35,400 nt of DNA from CAYZJV01 sp964478945. Its GTDB lineage: Bacteria > Spirochaetota > Spirochaetia > Sphaerochaetales > Sphaerochaetaceae. A model generated the notes under the pieces. That model did no database searches, had not been told where the DNA came from, and saw only the letters and a program-made list of their open reading frames with translations. Below are positions 15,899 through 23,653 of this stretch, piece by piece (the first letter of the stretch is position 1; each line of letters starts with the position of its first letter). The stretch lies in the NCBI GenBank assembly GCA_964478945.1, contig CAYZJV010000029.1, forward strand, positions 1-35,400, in the 5' to 3' direction. The translations under genes were made by a program, and so were the position numbers.

Positions 15899-16759
15899 AT
15901 GATGAAAGGCGTCTTCACCGCATTGGTAACCCCCTTCAATACCGACGGAAGCATCGATTTGGGTGCCTATCGGGATCTCATCACCTACCAGATCGAGAGT
16001 GGAATCGATGGTCTAGTACCGGTAGGGACCACCGGAGAAAGTCCCACGTTGGAACCCGACGAAAAGGAGCTTCTCATCAAAACCGCGGTGGAACTGGCCA
16101 ATGGCAAGATCCCGGTGATCGCAGGCACCGGCTGCAACAATACCAAACATGCGGTGGAGTCGACAAAAATCGCCAAGGCTCTTGGTGCCGACATGTCGTT
16201 GCAAGTCGCACCCTACTACAACAAACCTACGAACGAAGGCTTGTATCGCCACTTCATCACCATAGCGGAGGAGAGTGGATTACCTTCGGTACTCTACAAT
16301 GTACCGGGTCGCAGTGCGATAAACATGGGAGTGACCCTCCTTCTACGACTCGCCGAACACCCCTTGATCGTAGCACTCAAGGAAGCATGCGGTGTCATGT
16401 CCCAAATCCAAACCATACTACATAAGCGCCCGGAAGGCTTCTCCATCCTCTCTGGTGACGATTCGTTGACGCTTCCGATGATGGTCTGCGGCGGCGATGG
16501 GATAATCAGTGTGGCCAGCAACATGTTTCCCAAGGAGATGGTCGAGATGACCCATGCGATGTTGCACAAGGATATGGTGAAGGCCCTTGAAATCCACAAC
16601 AAGCTCTATCCCTTCTTTGTGAACGAATTCATCGAAGCCAATCCGGTTCCCATCAAGACCTACATGGCCCAGAAGGGAATGATCGGGGAAACCGTGCGAC
16701 TTCCCCTCTGCAATCTGTTGCCTGAGAACAGGCAAACATTGTTGTCGACCTTCAACTGA
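15899..16759 (+). CDS. dapA: Second DapA-family lyase (dapA2)
   Basis: A 286-residue TIM-barrel Schiff-base lyase, very close in motifs to true DapA: GTTGESPTL, APYYNKP, Tyr and Arg in LYNVPGRS, Schiff-base Lys161 in VALKEAC, SGDDSLTLP, GGDGIISVASN and NPVPIKTYM. The Arg in GRS binds the aspartate semialdehyde carboxylate in characterised DapA, which argues for DapA chemistry over neuraminate lyase or hydroxyproline-type deaminase. The gene is outside the lysine operon, divergent from the FCD regulator, under an operator-bearing promoter, and followed by its own terminator. It could work with DapB2 in a dedicated pathway, in synthesis or in reverse. AAGGAG 6 bases before the ATG sets the start. 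Confidence 0.85.
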   Translation: MMKGVFTALVTPFNTDGSIDLGAYRDLITYQIESGIDGLVPVGTTGESPTLEPDEKELLIKTAVELANGKIPVIAGTGCNNTKHAVESTKIAKALGADMSLQVAPYYNKPTNEGLYRHFITIAEESGLPSVLYNVPGRSAINMGVTLLLRLAEHPLIVALKEACGVMSQIQTILHKRPEGFSILSGDDSLTLPMMVCGGDGIISVASNMFPKEMVEMTHAMLHKDMVKALEIHNKLYPFFVNEFIEANPVPIKTYMAQKGMIGETVRLPLCNLLPENRQTLLSTFN

Positions 16760-16788
16760 CCTCTCTTCAGCAACATTATCACTGGTAT

Positions 16789-16824
16789 ACGCTGTACTCA
16801 TCGTTTTGGGTACAGCGATCTTTT
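16789..16824 (+). terminator. Terminator of dapA2
   Basis: CGCTGTAC (16789-16796) pairs with GTACAGCG (16810-16817), and ATCTTTT follows. This separates dapA2 from dapB2, which therefore needs its own promoter. Confidence 0.65.
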
Positions 16825-16856
16825 ATGTAATGTTAATATTGATATATTTTCGTTTT

Positions 16857-16862
16857 TATAAT
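16857..16862 (+). promoter_or_regulatory. -10 element of dapB2
   Basis: A perfect TATAAT stands 36 bases before the dapB2 ATG. No good -35 is found at 17 bases; TTGATA lies only 12 bases upstream. An activator-dependent promoter is possible. Confidence 0.45.
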
Positions 16863-16871
16863 AACATGATG

Positions 16872-16893
16872 TCACTCATATAACAGGGAGTGA
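16872..16893. promoter_or_regulatory. Operator-like repeat over the dapB2 leader
   Basis: ACTCATA (16874-16880) equals one half of the dapA2 operator and follows the -10 at a similar distance. A wider repeat TCACTC ... GAGTGA (16872-16877 and 16888-16893) reaches into the ribosome site GGGAGTG. The second half-site is not conserved, so binding is less sure than at dapA2. Confidence 0.35.
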
Positions 16894-16897
16894 TAAT

Positions 16898-18112
16898 ATG
16901 GTACGAATCATACTCAACGGATGCAATGGAAGAATGGGAACGGTCCTCACCGACCTCGTCGCCAAGACCACAGACATGCAGGTGGTCGCAGGTATCGATG
17001 TATTCGAACTACCGAGGGATTACCCGGTGTTCAGCTCCCTTGCAGATTGCGATGTGAAGGCCGATGTGATCATAGACTTCAGTTCTCCCAAGGGGCTTGG
17101 CACCTGGCTGCCGGTCGCGGTGGAGAGGAAACTCCCTGTGGTGGTGGCCACCACTGGAATGGATGGCGAACAGTTGAAGTTGCTGGAGGAGGCTTCCAAC
17201 AGGATACCCCTTTTCCAATCGGGCAACATGTCGTTGGGAATCAACCTCGTGCAACAGTTGCTGCAGAGTTCGGCCAAGGTGCTCGGAGACCGCTTCGATG
17301 TGGAAATCATCGAAAAGCATCACAATCTGAAGAAGGATTCCCCCAGCGGCACAGCACTGATGCTTGCCGACAGCATCAATAGCGTGAGGGTGAACAAGTA
17401 CCGCTATGTGTGTGGACGTGAAGGTGGCGACACCTTGCGCAAGAACGACGAATTGGGTATCCACTCGCTACGTGGAGGTACCATCGTCGGACAACACGAA
17501 GTGTCCTTCGCGGGACAGGATGAAGTGATCACCATCGGTCACCAGGCCTTCTCTCGTCAAGTATTCGGTACCGGAGCCCTGGCGGCGGCCAGATATGTCG
17601 TGAGGATGCGGCCGGGAAGGTACTCGATGCAGGATATGATCAATGAATCGAGTGCGGTGACCACACTCTACTCCTATCCCGAGGAAGTGCTCGTATCGAT
17701 CGACCATCTGCCCAGGGATATGGAGGTGATCTCCGGATTATATGAAGTGTTGGCCAAGAACGATATCTTCATCGACATGATCAGCCATACCGGAGCGACC
17801 AATGGGTACATCTCGGTGAGTTTCACCATCAAGAGCAAGGACCAGGACAAGACCCGTAAGCTGTTGCAGCAGATGGTGAGTGAGAATACCCAAATCAAAT
17901 TCGACATCATGGACAACATCACCAAGTTGACTGTGGAGGGACCTGGCATGGAATTCCAATCGGGTGTCGCCTACAGGGTCTTCTCCTGCATGGCAAAGGC
18001 AGGAATACCGATCTATGCGGTGACGACATCGGAGAGCAAGATATCGTACGTCTCACCCTCCAAGGATGTCGATCGTGCGGTGGCGATCATCAAGGAAGAA
18101 TTCGGGATCTGA
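16898..18112 (+). CDS. dapB: DapB reductase fused to aspartokinase-like ACT domains (dapB2)
   Basis: A 404-residue protein in two parts. Residues 1-250 are a complete DapB: Rossmann motif NGCNGRMG, FSSPKG, TTGMDGEQ, SGNMSLGIN, and the intact active-site motif EKHHNLKKDSPSGTA with His141, His142 and Lys145. Residues about 262-404 look like the paired ACT region at the end of aspartokinases: VSIDHLPRDMEVISGLYEVLA, FIDMISHTGATNGYISVSFT, GMEFQSGVAYRVFSCMAKAG, IPIYAVTTSESKISYV. Ordinary DapB is about 245-270 residues with no such tail. ACT pairs bind amino acids, so allosteric control by lysine or a related compound is likely. The stop touches the stop of the convergent ferredoxin-like gene. Confidence 0.88.
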   Translation: MVRIILNGCNGRMGTVLTDLVAKTTDMQVVAGIDVFELPRDYPVFSSLADCDVKADVIIDFSSPKGLGTWLPVAVERKLPVVVATTGMDGEQLKLLEEASNRIPLFQSGNMSLGINLVQQLLQSSAKVLGDRFDVEIIEKHHNLKKDSPSGTALMLADSINSVRVNKYRYVCGREGGDTLRKNDELGIHSLRGGTIVGQHEVSFAGQDEVITIGHQAFSRQVFGTGALAAARYVVRMRPGRYSMQDMINESSAVTTLYSYPEEVLVSIDHLPRDMEVISGLYEVLAKNDIFIDMISHTGATNGYISVSFTIKSKDQDKTRKLLQQMVSENTQIKFDIMDNITKLTVEGPGMEFQSGVAYRVFSCMAKAGIPIYAVTTSESKISYVSPSKDVDRAVAIIKEEFGI

Positions 18113-18640
18113 TCACACTGCGGGCAGCCGCTTCATGTTCACCACCTGTTCGTAGCACTCGTTCGGATAGGAAACATGGATAACGGCTGTCCTATCGTTC
18201 TTCTTGATCTTCACCACCCTCAGGACGGTACCTTGGCATACCACGCTACCCATTCTGTCCACCATATCGATCGTCTGACCCTCTGTGGGCAGAGGTACAT
18301 ACTCGAACGGAAAAGCAATGTAGGCAAGATCCTCCTTGAACAAATACTTCTTCAAGTAGATGGCCAGCCCGGGGCACGCGGCCACACAGATGCCGCAACC
18401 GGTGCACTTGTCGAGGTCCACCACAGGAAGATTGGTGATCTCGTTTCCCACGATGATGGCACCTTGTGGACAAGAGGTCTCGCAGGGGTTGCAGGGAATG
18501 CCCTCTATGCATTCGATCACCGCTCCGAGAGCCCTTCTGTCCTCAGGTGGCAATTGATAACAGACACTTTCGTGCAACTGTTCGAGACTTGGAGCTCCGG
18601 TGATCTTCAAACCAAGATCCTCATGTATTTCAATACCCAT
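18113..18640 (-). CDS. 4Fe-4S ferredoxin-like subunit of the FAD dehydrogenase
   Basis: A 175-residue protein, last in the minus-strand operon. The middle has two cysteine groups: IPCNPCETSCPQGAI (about 67-81) and DKCTGCGICVAACPGLAI (about 95-112), fitting one or two [4Fe-4S] clusters. A further Cys (IECIEG) stands just before the first group and may complete it. The C-terminal 60 residues (GSVVCQGTVLRVVKIKKND ...) are extra to a simple ferredoxin. Similar subunits accompany HcnABC-like amino-acid dehydrogenases in anaerobes, where they pass electrons on. GAGGGGTG before the ATG at 18640 sets the start, 4 bases after the upstream stop. Confidence 0.8.
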   Translation of the reverse strand: MGIEIHEDLGLKITGAPSLEQLHESVCYQLPPEDRRALGAVIECIEGIPCNPCETSCPQGAIIVGNEITNLPVVDLDKCTGCGICVAACPGLAIYLKKYLFKEDLAYIAFPFEYVPLPTEGQTIDMVDRMGSVVCQGTVLRVVKIKKNDRTAVIHVSYPNECYEQVVNMKRLPAV

Positions 18641-18644
18641 ACGA

Positions 18645-19739
18645 TCACCCCTCGTTGTATGCGATGATGGCAGCTTTCGCATCACGTCGCTTCTGTCCGA
18701 ACATACCCGATCTCAATGCCAACATCCTGCCTTCCGCCGCAGCAAAGCCGTAGGTGTAGGTGTCCTCATCGACATACCCCAACGAATGGGCGGCACAGAG
18801 ACCAGCCATCCTCCCCTCCTCCATCGCGGTACTGGCTTCCTCGACCCCAGATATATCGCCGGCGATATAGATGGAAGGGATACTAGTTCGCATACTCCTG
18901 TCATGCAACGGTACCATGCCTCCCAGCAGTGGACTGTAGACTGGAGCACAACCGGCTGCGAACGCCAACTCGACCAAAGGGGTAAGCCCGGCCGCAATGC
19001 AGATGGTATCGACATCGAGATCCTTCTCGGTTCCCGCGATGGGCTTCCAAGACTCGTCCAATTGCACGATGGTGGCCGATTCGACATGGTCCGTACCCCT
19101 CGCCTCCAACACCGTGTGGCTGGTATAGAAAGGGACTCCGGCCCTCCGGACCTTGGCGGTATGCACACCATACCCTCCCAGTCTCGGAGCCGCCTCCACG
19201 ACCGCCTTCACATCACCACCCGCCTGCAGCAGTTGATACGAGACGATCACACCTACATTTCCCGAACCGATCATCAAAAAGCGCTCTCCGGGAAGTACCC
19301 TGTGGAGGTTGATCATGGTCTGGGCAGCTCCCGCTCCCATCACTCCAGGAAGAGTCCATCCGGGAAAGTTCACTGCGTTTTCGACCGCTCCTGTGGCGAG
19401 AATGATCCGCTTGGCACGTACATTCACGGTGTGTTCCCTGTTCCTCACAATCCAGACATCGCTTTGATTGAAGATTCCACAGACTTCCGCATCAAGCCAC
19501 ACCTCTATATCGAGGTCTTCGGCATCCTTGAGAAGTTGCGTTCCGATATCGATGCCACGTACTCCGGCTTGATGGTCTTTCGATCCGAAGAACTTATGGA
19601 TCTGTTTGAACAATTGCCCACCCGGCTTGCTGTTTTCATCGACGAGCAGTACCCTTGCCCCGGTACGAGCCGCTTCCAAAGCTGCCGAGAGCCCGGCTGG
19701 ACCGGCTCCCACCACCACTATTTCCCTTTCCAGCATCAT
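18645..19739 (-). CDS. FAD/NAD-binding subunit, HcnB / dehydrogenase alpha type
   Basis: A 364-residue pyridine-nucleotide-disulfide oxidoreductase-like protein. The FAD motif VVGAGPAGLSAALEA (about 6-20) is followed by PGGQLFKQIHKFFGSKDH, a typical HcnB / octopine oxidase / proline dehydrogenase alpha signature. ATGAVENAVNFPGW is the second FAD element, a second nucleotide motif IGSGNVGVIVSYQL stands near 165, and the C-terminal SIYIAGDISGVEEASTAMEEGR binds FAD. The C-terminal BFD-like iron-sulfur domain often fused to this subunit is absent; it is encoded separately two genes upstream. The ATG at 19739 overlaps the preceding stop by 4 bases. Confidence 0.85.
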   Translation of the reverse strand: MMLEREIVVVGAGPAGLSAALEAARTGARVLLVDENSKPGGQLFKQIHKFFGSKDHQAGVRGIDIGTQLLKDAEDLDIEVWLDAEVCGIFNQSDVWIVRNREHTVNVRAKRIILATGAVENAVNFPGWTLPGVMGAGAAQTMINLHRVLPGERFLMIGSGNVGVIVSYQLLQAGGDVKAVVEAAPRLGGYGVHTAKVRRAGVPFYTSHTVLEARGTDHVESATIVQLDESWKPIAGTEKDLDVDTICIAAGLTPLVELAFAAGCAPVYSPLLGGMVPLHDRSMRTSIPSIYIAGDISGVEEASTAMEEGRMAGLCAAHSLGYVDEDTYTYGFAAAEGRMLALRSGMFGQKRRDAKAAIIAYNEG

Positions 19740-20062
19740 TGGCCCTCCTGAGTGTTCCATGCACCGTACCCCATCTGGGTTTGGATGACCATGCCTTCCT
19801 CCACCGCGGTGATGCAGGTGCGGACATTTGGTATTCCGTTCACCGTCATCACGCAATCGGTGCAACGACCTATTCCGCAGTAGATTCCCCTTGGTTCATG
19901 GACCTTGATGGTCTTCCTGAAATATTGCTTTCCACTCGCCATCAAGGCAGCGGCTATCATTTCTCCCTTGCGGGCCCACAACTCTTCACCATCAACGATG
20001 ATCCTCACCATCTCGGACTCGGGTAGCGCTCCGAGCACCGGGTGTTCAACAATCCTTCGCAT
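19736..20062 (-). CDS. 2Fe-2S ferredoxin-fold subunit, HcnA type
   Basis: A 108-residue subunit with a 2Fe-2S plant-ferredoxin-like fold. The cluster cysteines are in GIYCGIGRCTDCVMTVNG (about 60-77) and VRTCITAV (about 82), the arrangement seen in the small subunit of hydrogen cyanide synthase (HcnA) and D-hydroxyproline dehydrogenase. It links the two flavin subunits. GAGGAGG stands before the ATG, which lies inside the 3' end of the upstream BFD-like gene; the two reading frames overlap by 17 bases. Confidence 0.85.
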   Translation of the reverse strand: MRRIVEHPVLGALPESEMVRIIVDGEELWARKGEMIAAALMASGKQYFRKTIKVHEPRGIYCGIGRCTDCVMTVNGIPNVRTCITAVEEGMVIQTQMGYGAWNTQEGQ

Positions 20063-20339
20063 CGGTTGGCTCCTCCTCCAGCGTCTTCATCTTCTCGGTA
20101 CGTACCGGGAAACGATAATTTTTCTGCAACACCTCTTCGATCGGAGTTCCCGTCCTTTGGGCAATGATTCGGGCGATGACCTTGCTGCAACTGCGCCCTT
20201 GGCACAATCCCATTCCGGCACGAGTGATGCGCTTCACATCATCGATGGTGGTATATCCTTCATCGATCACAGCCTCTATTTCCCGTAGTGTGACCTCTTC
20301 ACATCTGCAAATGAAGAAATCCTTCTCCTTTCCATCCAT
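20046..20339 (-). CDS. BFD-like 2Fe-2S protein
   Basis: A 97-residue protein. FICRCEEVTLREIEAVIDEG (about 9-28) and RAGMGLCQGRSCSKVIARII (about 40-59) supply the four cysteines of the bacterioferritin-associated-ferredoxin type [2Fe-2S] domain. In most HcnABC-like systems this domain is the C-terminus of the alpha flavin subunit; here it is a free polypeptide. The ATG at 20339 overlaps the stop of the glycine-oxidase-like gene (TGATG), giving tight translational coupling. Confidence 0.82.
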   Translation of the reverse strand: MDGKEKDFFICRCEEVTLREIEAVIDEGYTTIDDVKRITRAGMGLCQGRSCSKVIARIIAQRTGTPIEEVLQKNYRFPVRTEKMKTLEEEPTDAKDC

Positions 20340-21532
20340 CACGACACCTCCATCACACCTTTGGCGGAAAACCTATTGGGCGAGAGCTCCTCCAATCTTT
20401 GGGGAACCTCATGTGCATCCACCATCGCCGCAAGCAATTTGCCGGTGATGGGAGCGAGACTGATGCCGTCACCCTCATGCCCGGCTGCGGTGTAGAAGCC
20501 TTCGACAGAAGTATGTTCACCCAATATCATCTTGCCATCGGGCGTAGCGGGTCGCAATCCGGCGATCGCCCGGATGAAATTCACATCCTTGAGCATGGGA
20601 ATATAGCTGGTGGCCTGATTGATCAAGGCACGAATCCCTTCCAATGTGGTCCCCTTGTCGTACCCGACGTACTCCCTTGTGCTGCCGATGAGGTAGGAAT
20701 CACCTTCGGTCCGGGTCATGGCAAAGCCAAGCCCCAAGGCCATTTCGGCTTCGGTGGCATCGATCTCGGTACCGGGTCGCAATTTGGTCACCAAATATTT
20801 CGCACTCCAAAGATTGGTCTCGCCTATCGAAGGAATCTTCTCGGTGATGATGATCTGTCCCCTCTTCGGTTCGATCGGCACATATGCATCGACCATTCGT
20901 GCGATTTGTCCCGCCCAGGCCCCGGCGGCATTGACCACCACAGGAGCCTGGAATGTTTCGCCACGGCCTGTACCCACAAGGAAATCACCATTGCCATCCA
21001 CACGAATATCGATTACAGGACTGTGGTGAAGCACCTTCATTCCCATGGAGCGACTTTTCTGTGCAAGCTTGTGCATCACCGAGAAAGGGTACGCCTGGGA
21101 ATCCATCGGACTATAGGTGGAGGCGATGAACCGTTCATCCAGGAAGGGCTGCTTCCTCCGCATCTCCTTGTTGGAAAGAATCTCCACATCGAGCCCATAG
21201 GAGCGTTGCTGTCGCACGAACTCTTCCATGATCTCGAGTTCCTCTAAGTTCTGTATGAGCACCATTCCTCCCAGATTGTCGAACCCAAGTGAATCTTCGA
21301 GTTCTCCGACCAGGGACTTGTAGAGTTCCAGACTTTCGAATGCCAATTCCAAGTTGATGCCCGGTTTCTTCGATTGGAAAAGAATCATATCGTCACACGC
21401 GCCCGAAGCTCCATCGGCGAAGCCTCCCGATTCTACCACAAGTACCCGTTTGCGACTTTTCGTCAGATAATAGCCACAGGAGAGTCCAATGATTCCCCCT
21501 CCGACCACAATCACATCATACGAACCATTCAT
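20339..21532 (-). CDS. FAD-dependent amino-acid dehydrogenase catalytic subunit (DAO/HcnC/beta type)
   Basis: A 397-residue flavoprotein of the glycine oxidase / D-amino-acid dehydrogenase / sarcosine oxidase beta family. The FAD motif VVGGGIIGLSCGYYL (about 8-22) is followed by VVESGGFADGASGACDD, where a His or Ser often lies in the flavin-linking position. NAAGAWAGQIARMV (about 205) and a C-terminal AIAGLRPATPDGKMILGE with AAGHEGDGISLAPITGKLLA are typical. It should oxidise a primary or secondary amino acid to an imine and pass electrons to the iron-sulfur subunits encoded just downstream. The ribosome site is weak, and a strong hairpin lies upstream between this gene and the permease gene. 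Confidence 0.85.
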   Translation of the reverse strand: MNGSYDVIVVGGGIIGLSCGYYLTKSRKRVLVVESGGFADGASGACDDMILFQSKKPGINLELAFESLELYKSLVGELEDSLGFDNLGGMVLIQNLEELEIMEEFVRQQRSYGLDVEILSNKEMRRKQPFLDERFIASTYSPMDSQAYPFSVMHKLAQKSRSMGMKVLHHSPVIDIRVDGNGDFLVGTGRGETFQAPVVVNAAGAWAGQIARMVDAYVPIEPKRGQIIITEKIPSIGETNLWSAKYLVTKLRPGTEIDATEAEMALGLGFAMTRTEGDSYLIGSTREYVGYDKGTTLEGIRALINQATSYIPMLKDVNFIRAIAGLRPATPDGKMILGEHTSVEGFYTAAGHEGDGISLAPITGKLLAAMVDAHEVPQRLEELSPNRFSAKGVMEVS

Positions 21533-21608
21533 TTGTCATTCCCCATTACAACTACCCATTGGATGAGCAGGTTTTACCCAATAAAAAACCACATTCCATG
21601 CAACCGTT

Positions 21609-21637
21609 TGTCGGAGCATCACCACAATGCTCCGACA
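21609..21637 (-). other. Strong hairpin inside the transporter-dehydrogenase operon
   Basis: TGTCGGAGCAT and ATGCTCCGACA form a perfect 11-bp stem with a 7-base loop in the 120-base gap between the permease stop and the dehydrogenase start. No T-run follows on the minus strand, so it is more likely an mRNA-stabilising or processing structure than a terminator. Confidence 0.55.
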
Positions 21638-21652
21638 TGCGCATCAGTCGCA

Positions 21653-23560
21653 TCATGCGGCAATAGCACTTCCTTTGGAAGCTTTCATCTTCATCATCAC
21701 GAACAACAGTATGACAAGACCCGCCGAGGCCAGGATTGCCAACTGCACAGCCAAGTTGTGCATGATCGTAAGATTGCAGGATCCCACCACCAGCAATGCC
21801 GACAGCAGACCGAACAACAATCTCTCGACGGTATTGAGCCTTCTATGGAAGTAGGAACGGAAGGCGGCACCCATGGCTACCACCGCATAGGCGACCACGA
21901 TGATCAAGGTGATCACCTCGAGGGCCGAACCATTCAGCATCAAAGCCGGATTGAATACGAAGATATAAGGGATGATGAATCCTACGATCGCCATCCTCAT
22001 CGCTTCGAAACCGGTCTTCAACGGATCGGAACCGGCGATCGCGGCACCACAATAGGATGCGATACTCACAGGAGGGGTGATCTCGGCGAGGATTGCGAAG
22101 TAGAAGACGAACAGGTGGGCCGTCAGCACATTGATTCCCATCGCCTGAAGTGCCGGTCCACCGATTGTGACAGCCACGATATAGGCAGGAGTACAAGGCA
22201 TTCCCATTCCCATCAGGATCGAAGTCACCATGATGAGGATCAAGGCGGGCAACAACACCCCACCCGACCAGGATTGGATCACCGAAGCAATTCCCAAGGC
22301 GAGTCCAGTATTCGTCACGATACTGATCACCATTCCTGCTCCAGCACAAGAGACTGCCAACATGATGAGGTTCTTGCCCGACAACTCGAAGGTGTCCCAT
22401 AGTTTGGCCGGAGTCATCATGGTCTGCTTGTTCAAGAACGTGAGGAGGAAGGTGGCGAGAATTCCGTAGACCGCTGCAATAAAGGGTGAGAATCCGACCA
22501 CGAGCAGCACGACCAATACAATCAAAGGGATCAACTGGTACGAATCCTTGAGAATCTGTTTCCGTGAAATGACTTCATCCTTGTCCATTCCCCGCAAGCC
22601 CTCCTTCTTGGCCTGGAAGTGGACCCTGAGCAAGATGCTGAGGTAGTAGAATATGGCTCCCAGCAGAGCGGCCTTGATGATATGGACATACGCAATGCCG
22701 GTGATCTCAGACATGACGAACGCTCCGGCACCCATGATGGGAGGCATGAGTAAACCGCCGGTGGAGGCCGCCGATTCGACCGCTCCGGCGAACTGGGAAC
22801 GATACCCCAACCTCTTCATGAGAGGAATGGTGAACACTCCGGTTGCATACACATTCGCCGCGGCGACACCACTGATCGAACCGAACAGACCGGAGGAGAT
22901 GACCGCGATCTTGGCCGGTCCTCCGGCGCTCTTGCCAGCGAGTGAAACTGCCAAATTGGTGAAGTATTCACCGGTCTTGGTGTTCTGCATGAAGGCTCCG
23001 AATATGACGAACACGGCTACGAATGTGGCCGTCACTCCGACAATGGAACCGTAGATTCCCGCACTGGTGATCAGGTAGTTGATCTCGGCTATGCGGCTAA
23101 GAGCCAGTGGTTTCGAATAGAAGACTCCGCCAAGCGCGGGAGCGATGAAGATATATACGAAAAAGATTCCGATGAGGATCGCCATGGCGGGAACGACAGT
23201 TCTCCGCACCGCCTCGATGATCAATATGATATTGATCCATCCCAACACCGCTTCAAGGTTGGTGACGGGATCGAACAATTCCATCCTCATGTTCAACGCA
23301 TCGTTCATGATCATGAGATAAATCGGAGGCGCGATCGCCAATAGGGCCAGCACGACATCAAGAACCGAAGGACGATCCTTGGGTGAATTCTTTGTCGCAG
23401 GATATAGAAGAAACGCCATTGGCAACAACACCAACAGGTGGATACCCCTCTGGATCCTCGGCTGGAAGACTCCAAAGATCGCTGTGTAGAGGTGGAACAC
23501 CGCCACCGCGACGAGACAGAAACTGACCAACCACTTCATCCAACCTTTCAATTCACGCAT
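21653..23560 (-). CDS. TRAP transporter fused permease (TAXI type)
   Basis: A 635-residue inner-membrane protein with about 17-18 hydrophobic segments, matching the fused small (DctQ-like) and large (DctM-like) permease of TAXI TRAP systems. Typical stretches are GGPAKIAVISSGLFGSISG, ANVYATGVFTIPLMKRLGY, STGGLLMPPIMGAGAFVMSE and MGMGMPCTPAYIVAV. It uses an ion gradient to import a carboxylate or amino acid delivered by the TAXI binding protein encoded just upstream. The ATG at 23560 with GGAG before it is preferred to a GTG at 23575. The adjacent dehydrogenase genes point to the imported compound being their substrate. Confidence 0.9.
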   Translation of the reverse strand: MRELKGWMKWLVSFCLVAVAVFHLYTAIFGVFQPRIQRGIHLLVLLPMAFLLYPATKNSPKDRPSVLDVVLALLAIAPPIYLMIMNDALNMRMELFDPVTNLEAVLGWINIILIIEAVRRTVVPAMAILIGIFFVYIFIAPALGGVFYSKPLALSRIAEINYLITSAGIYGSIVGVTATFVAVFVIFGAFMQNTKTGEYFTNLAVSLAGKSAGGPAKIAVISSGLFGSISGVAAANVYATGVFTIPLMKRLGYRSQFAGAVESAASTGGLLMPPIMGAGAFVMSEITGIAYVHIIKAALLGAIFYYLSILLRVHFQAKKEGLRGMDKDEVISRKQILKDSYQLIPLIVLVVLLVVGFSPFIAAVYGILATFLLTFLNKQTMMTPAKLWDTFELSGKNLIMLAVSCAGAGMVISIVTNTGLALGIASVIQSWSGGVLLPALILIMVTSILMGMGMPCTPAYIVAVTIGGPALQAMGINVLTAHLFVFYFAILAEITPPVSIASYCGAAIAGSDPLKTGFEAMRMAIVGFIIPYIFVFNPALMLNGSALEVITLIIVVAYAVVAMGAAFRSYFHRRLNTVERLLFGLLSALLVVGSCNLTIMHNLAVQLAILASAGLVILLFVMMKMKASKGSAIAA

Positions 23561-23589
23561 TTTGGACCACTCCACTTAATCTTTATAGT

Positions 23590-23622
23590 GGGAGCGCGCG
23601 AACACGAGGTTCGACACGCCCC
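23590..23622 (-). other. Imperfect hairpin between binding-protein and permease genes
   Basis: CGAAC and GTTCG enclose a 5-base loop, and the stem extends outward with small bulges (GGGAGCGCG against CACGCCCCC). A structure here often keeps binding-protein mRNA more abundant than permease mRNA. No T-run follows. Confidence 0.4.
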
Positions 23623-23653
23623 CGAATGATACGATCCGGTAATTCAACCAGAA

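Noticed and set aside
15899..16759. Reading dapA2 as a hydroxyproline-pathway deaminase (LhpC/HypD type)
   Set aside because: The protein keeps the DapA-type GTTGE, YNVPGRS and KEA motifs, including the Arg that binds aspartate semialdehyde, and no proline-racemase-like epimerase or semialdehyde dehydrogenase gene is nearby. The neighbouring dehydrogenase keeps the idea open but not preferred.
18600..19751. Plus-strand open frame of 383 codons opposite the HcnB-type gene
   Set aside because: It is a shadow of the flavoprotein gene; composition is unlike a real protein and no start signal is present.
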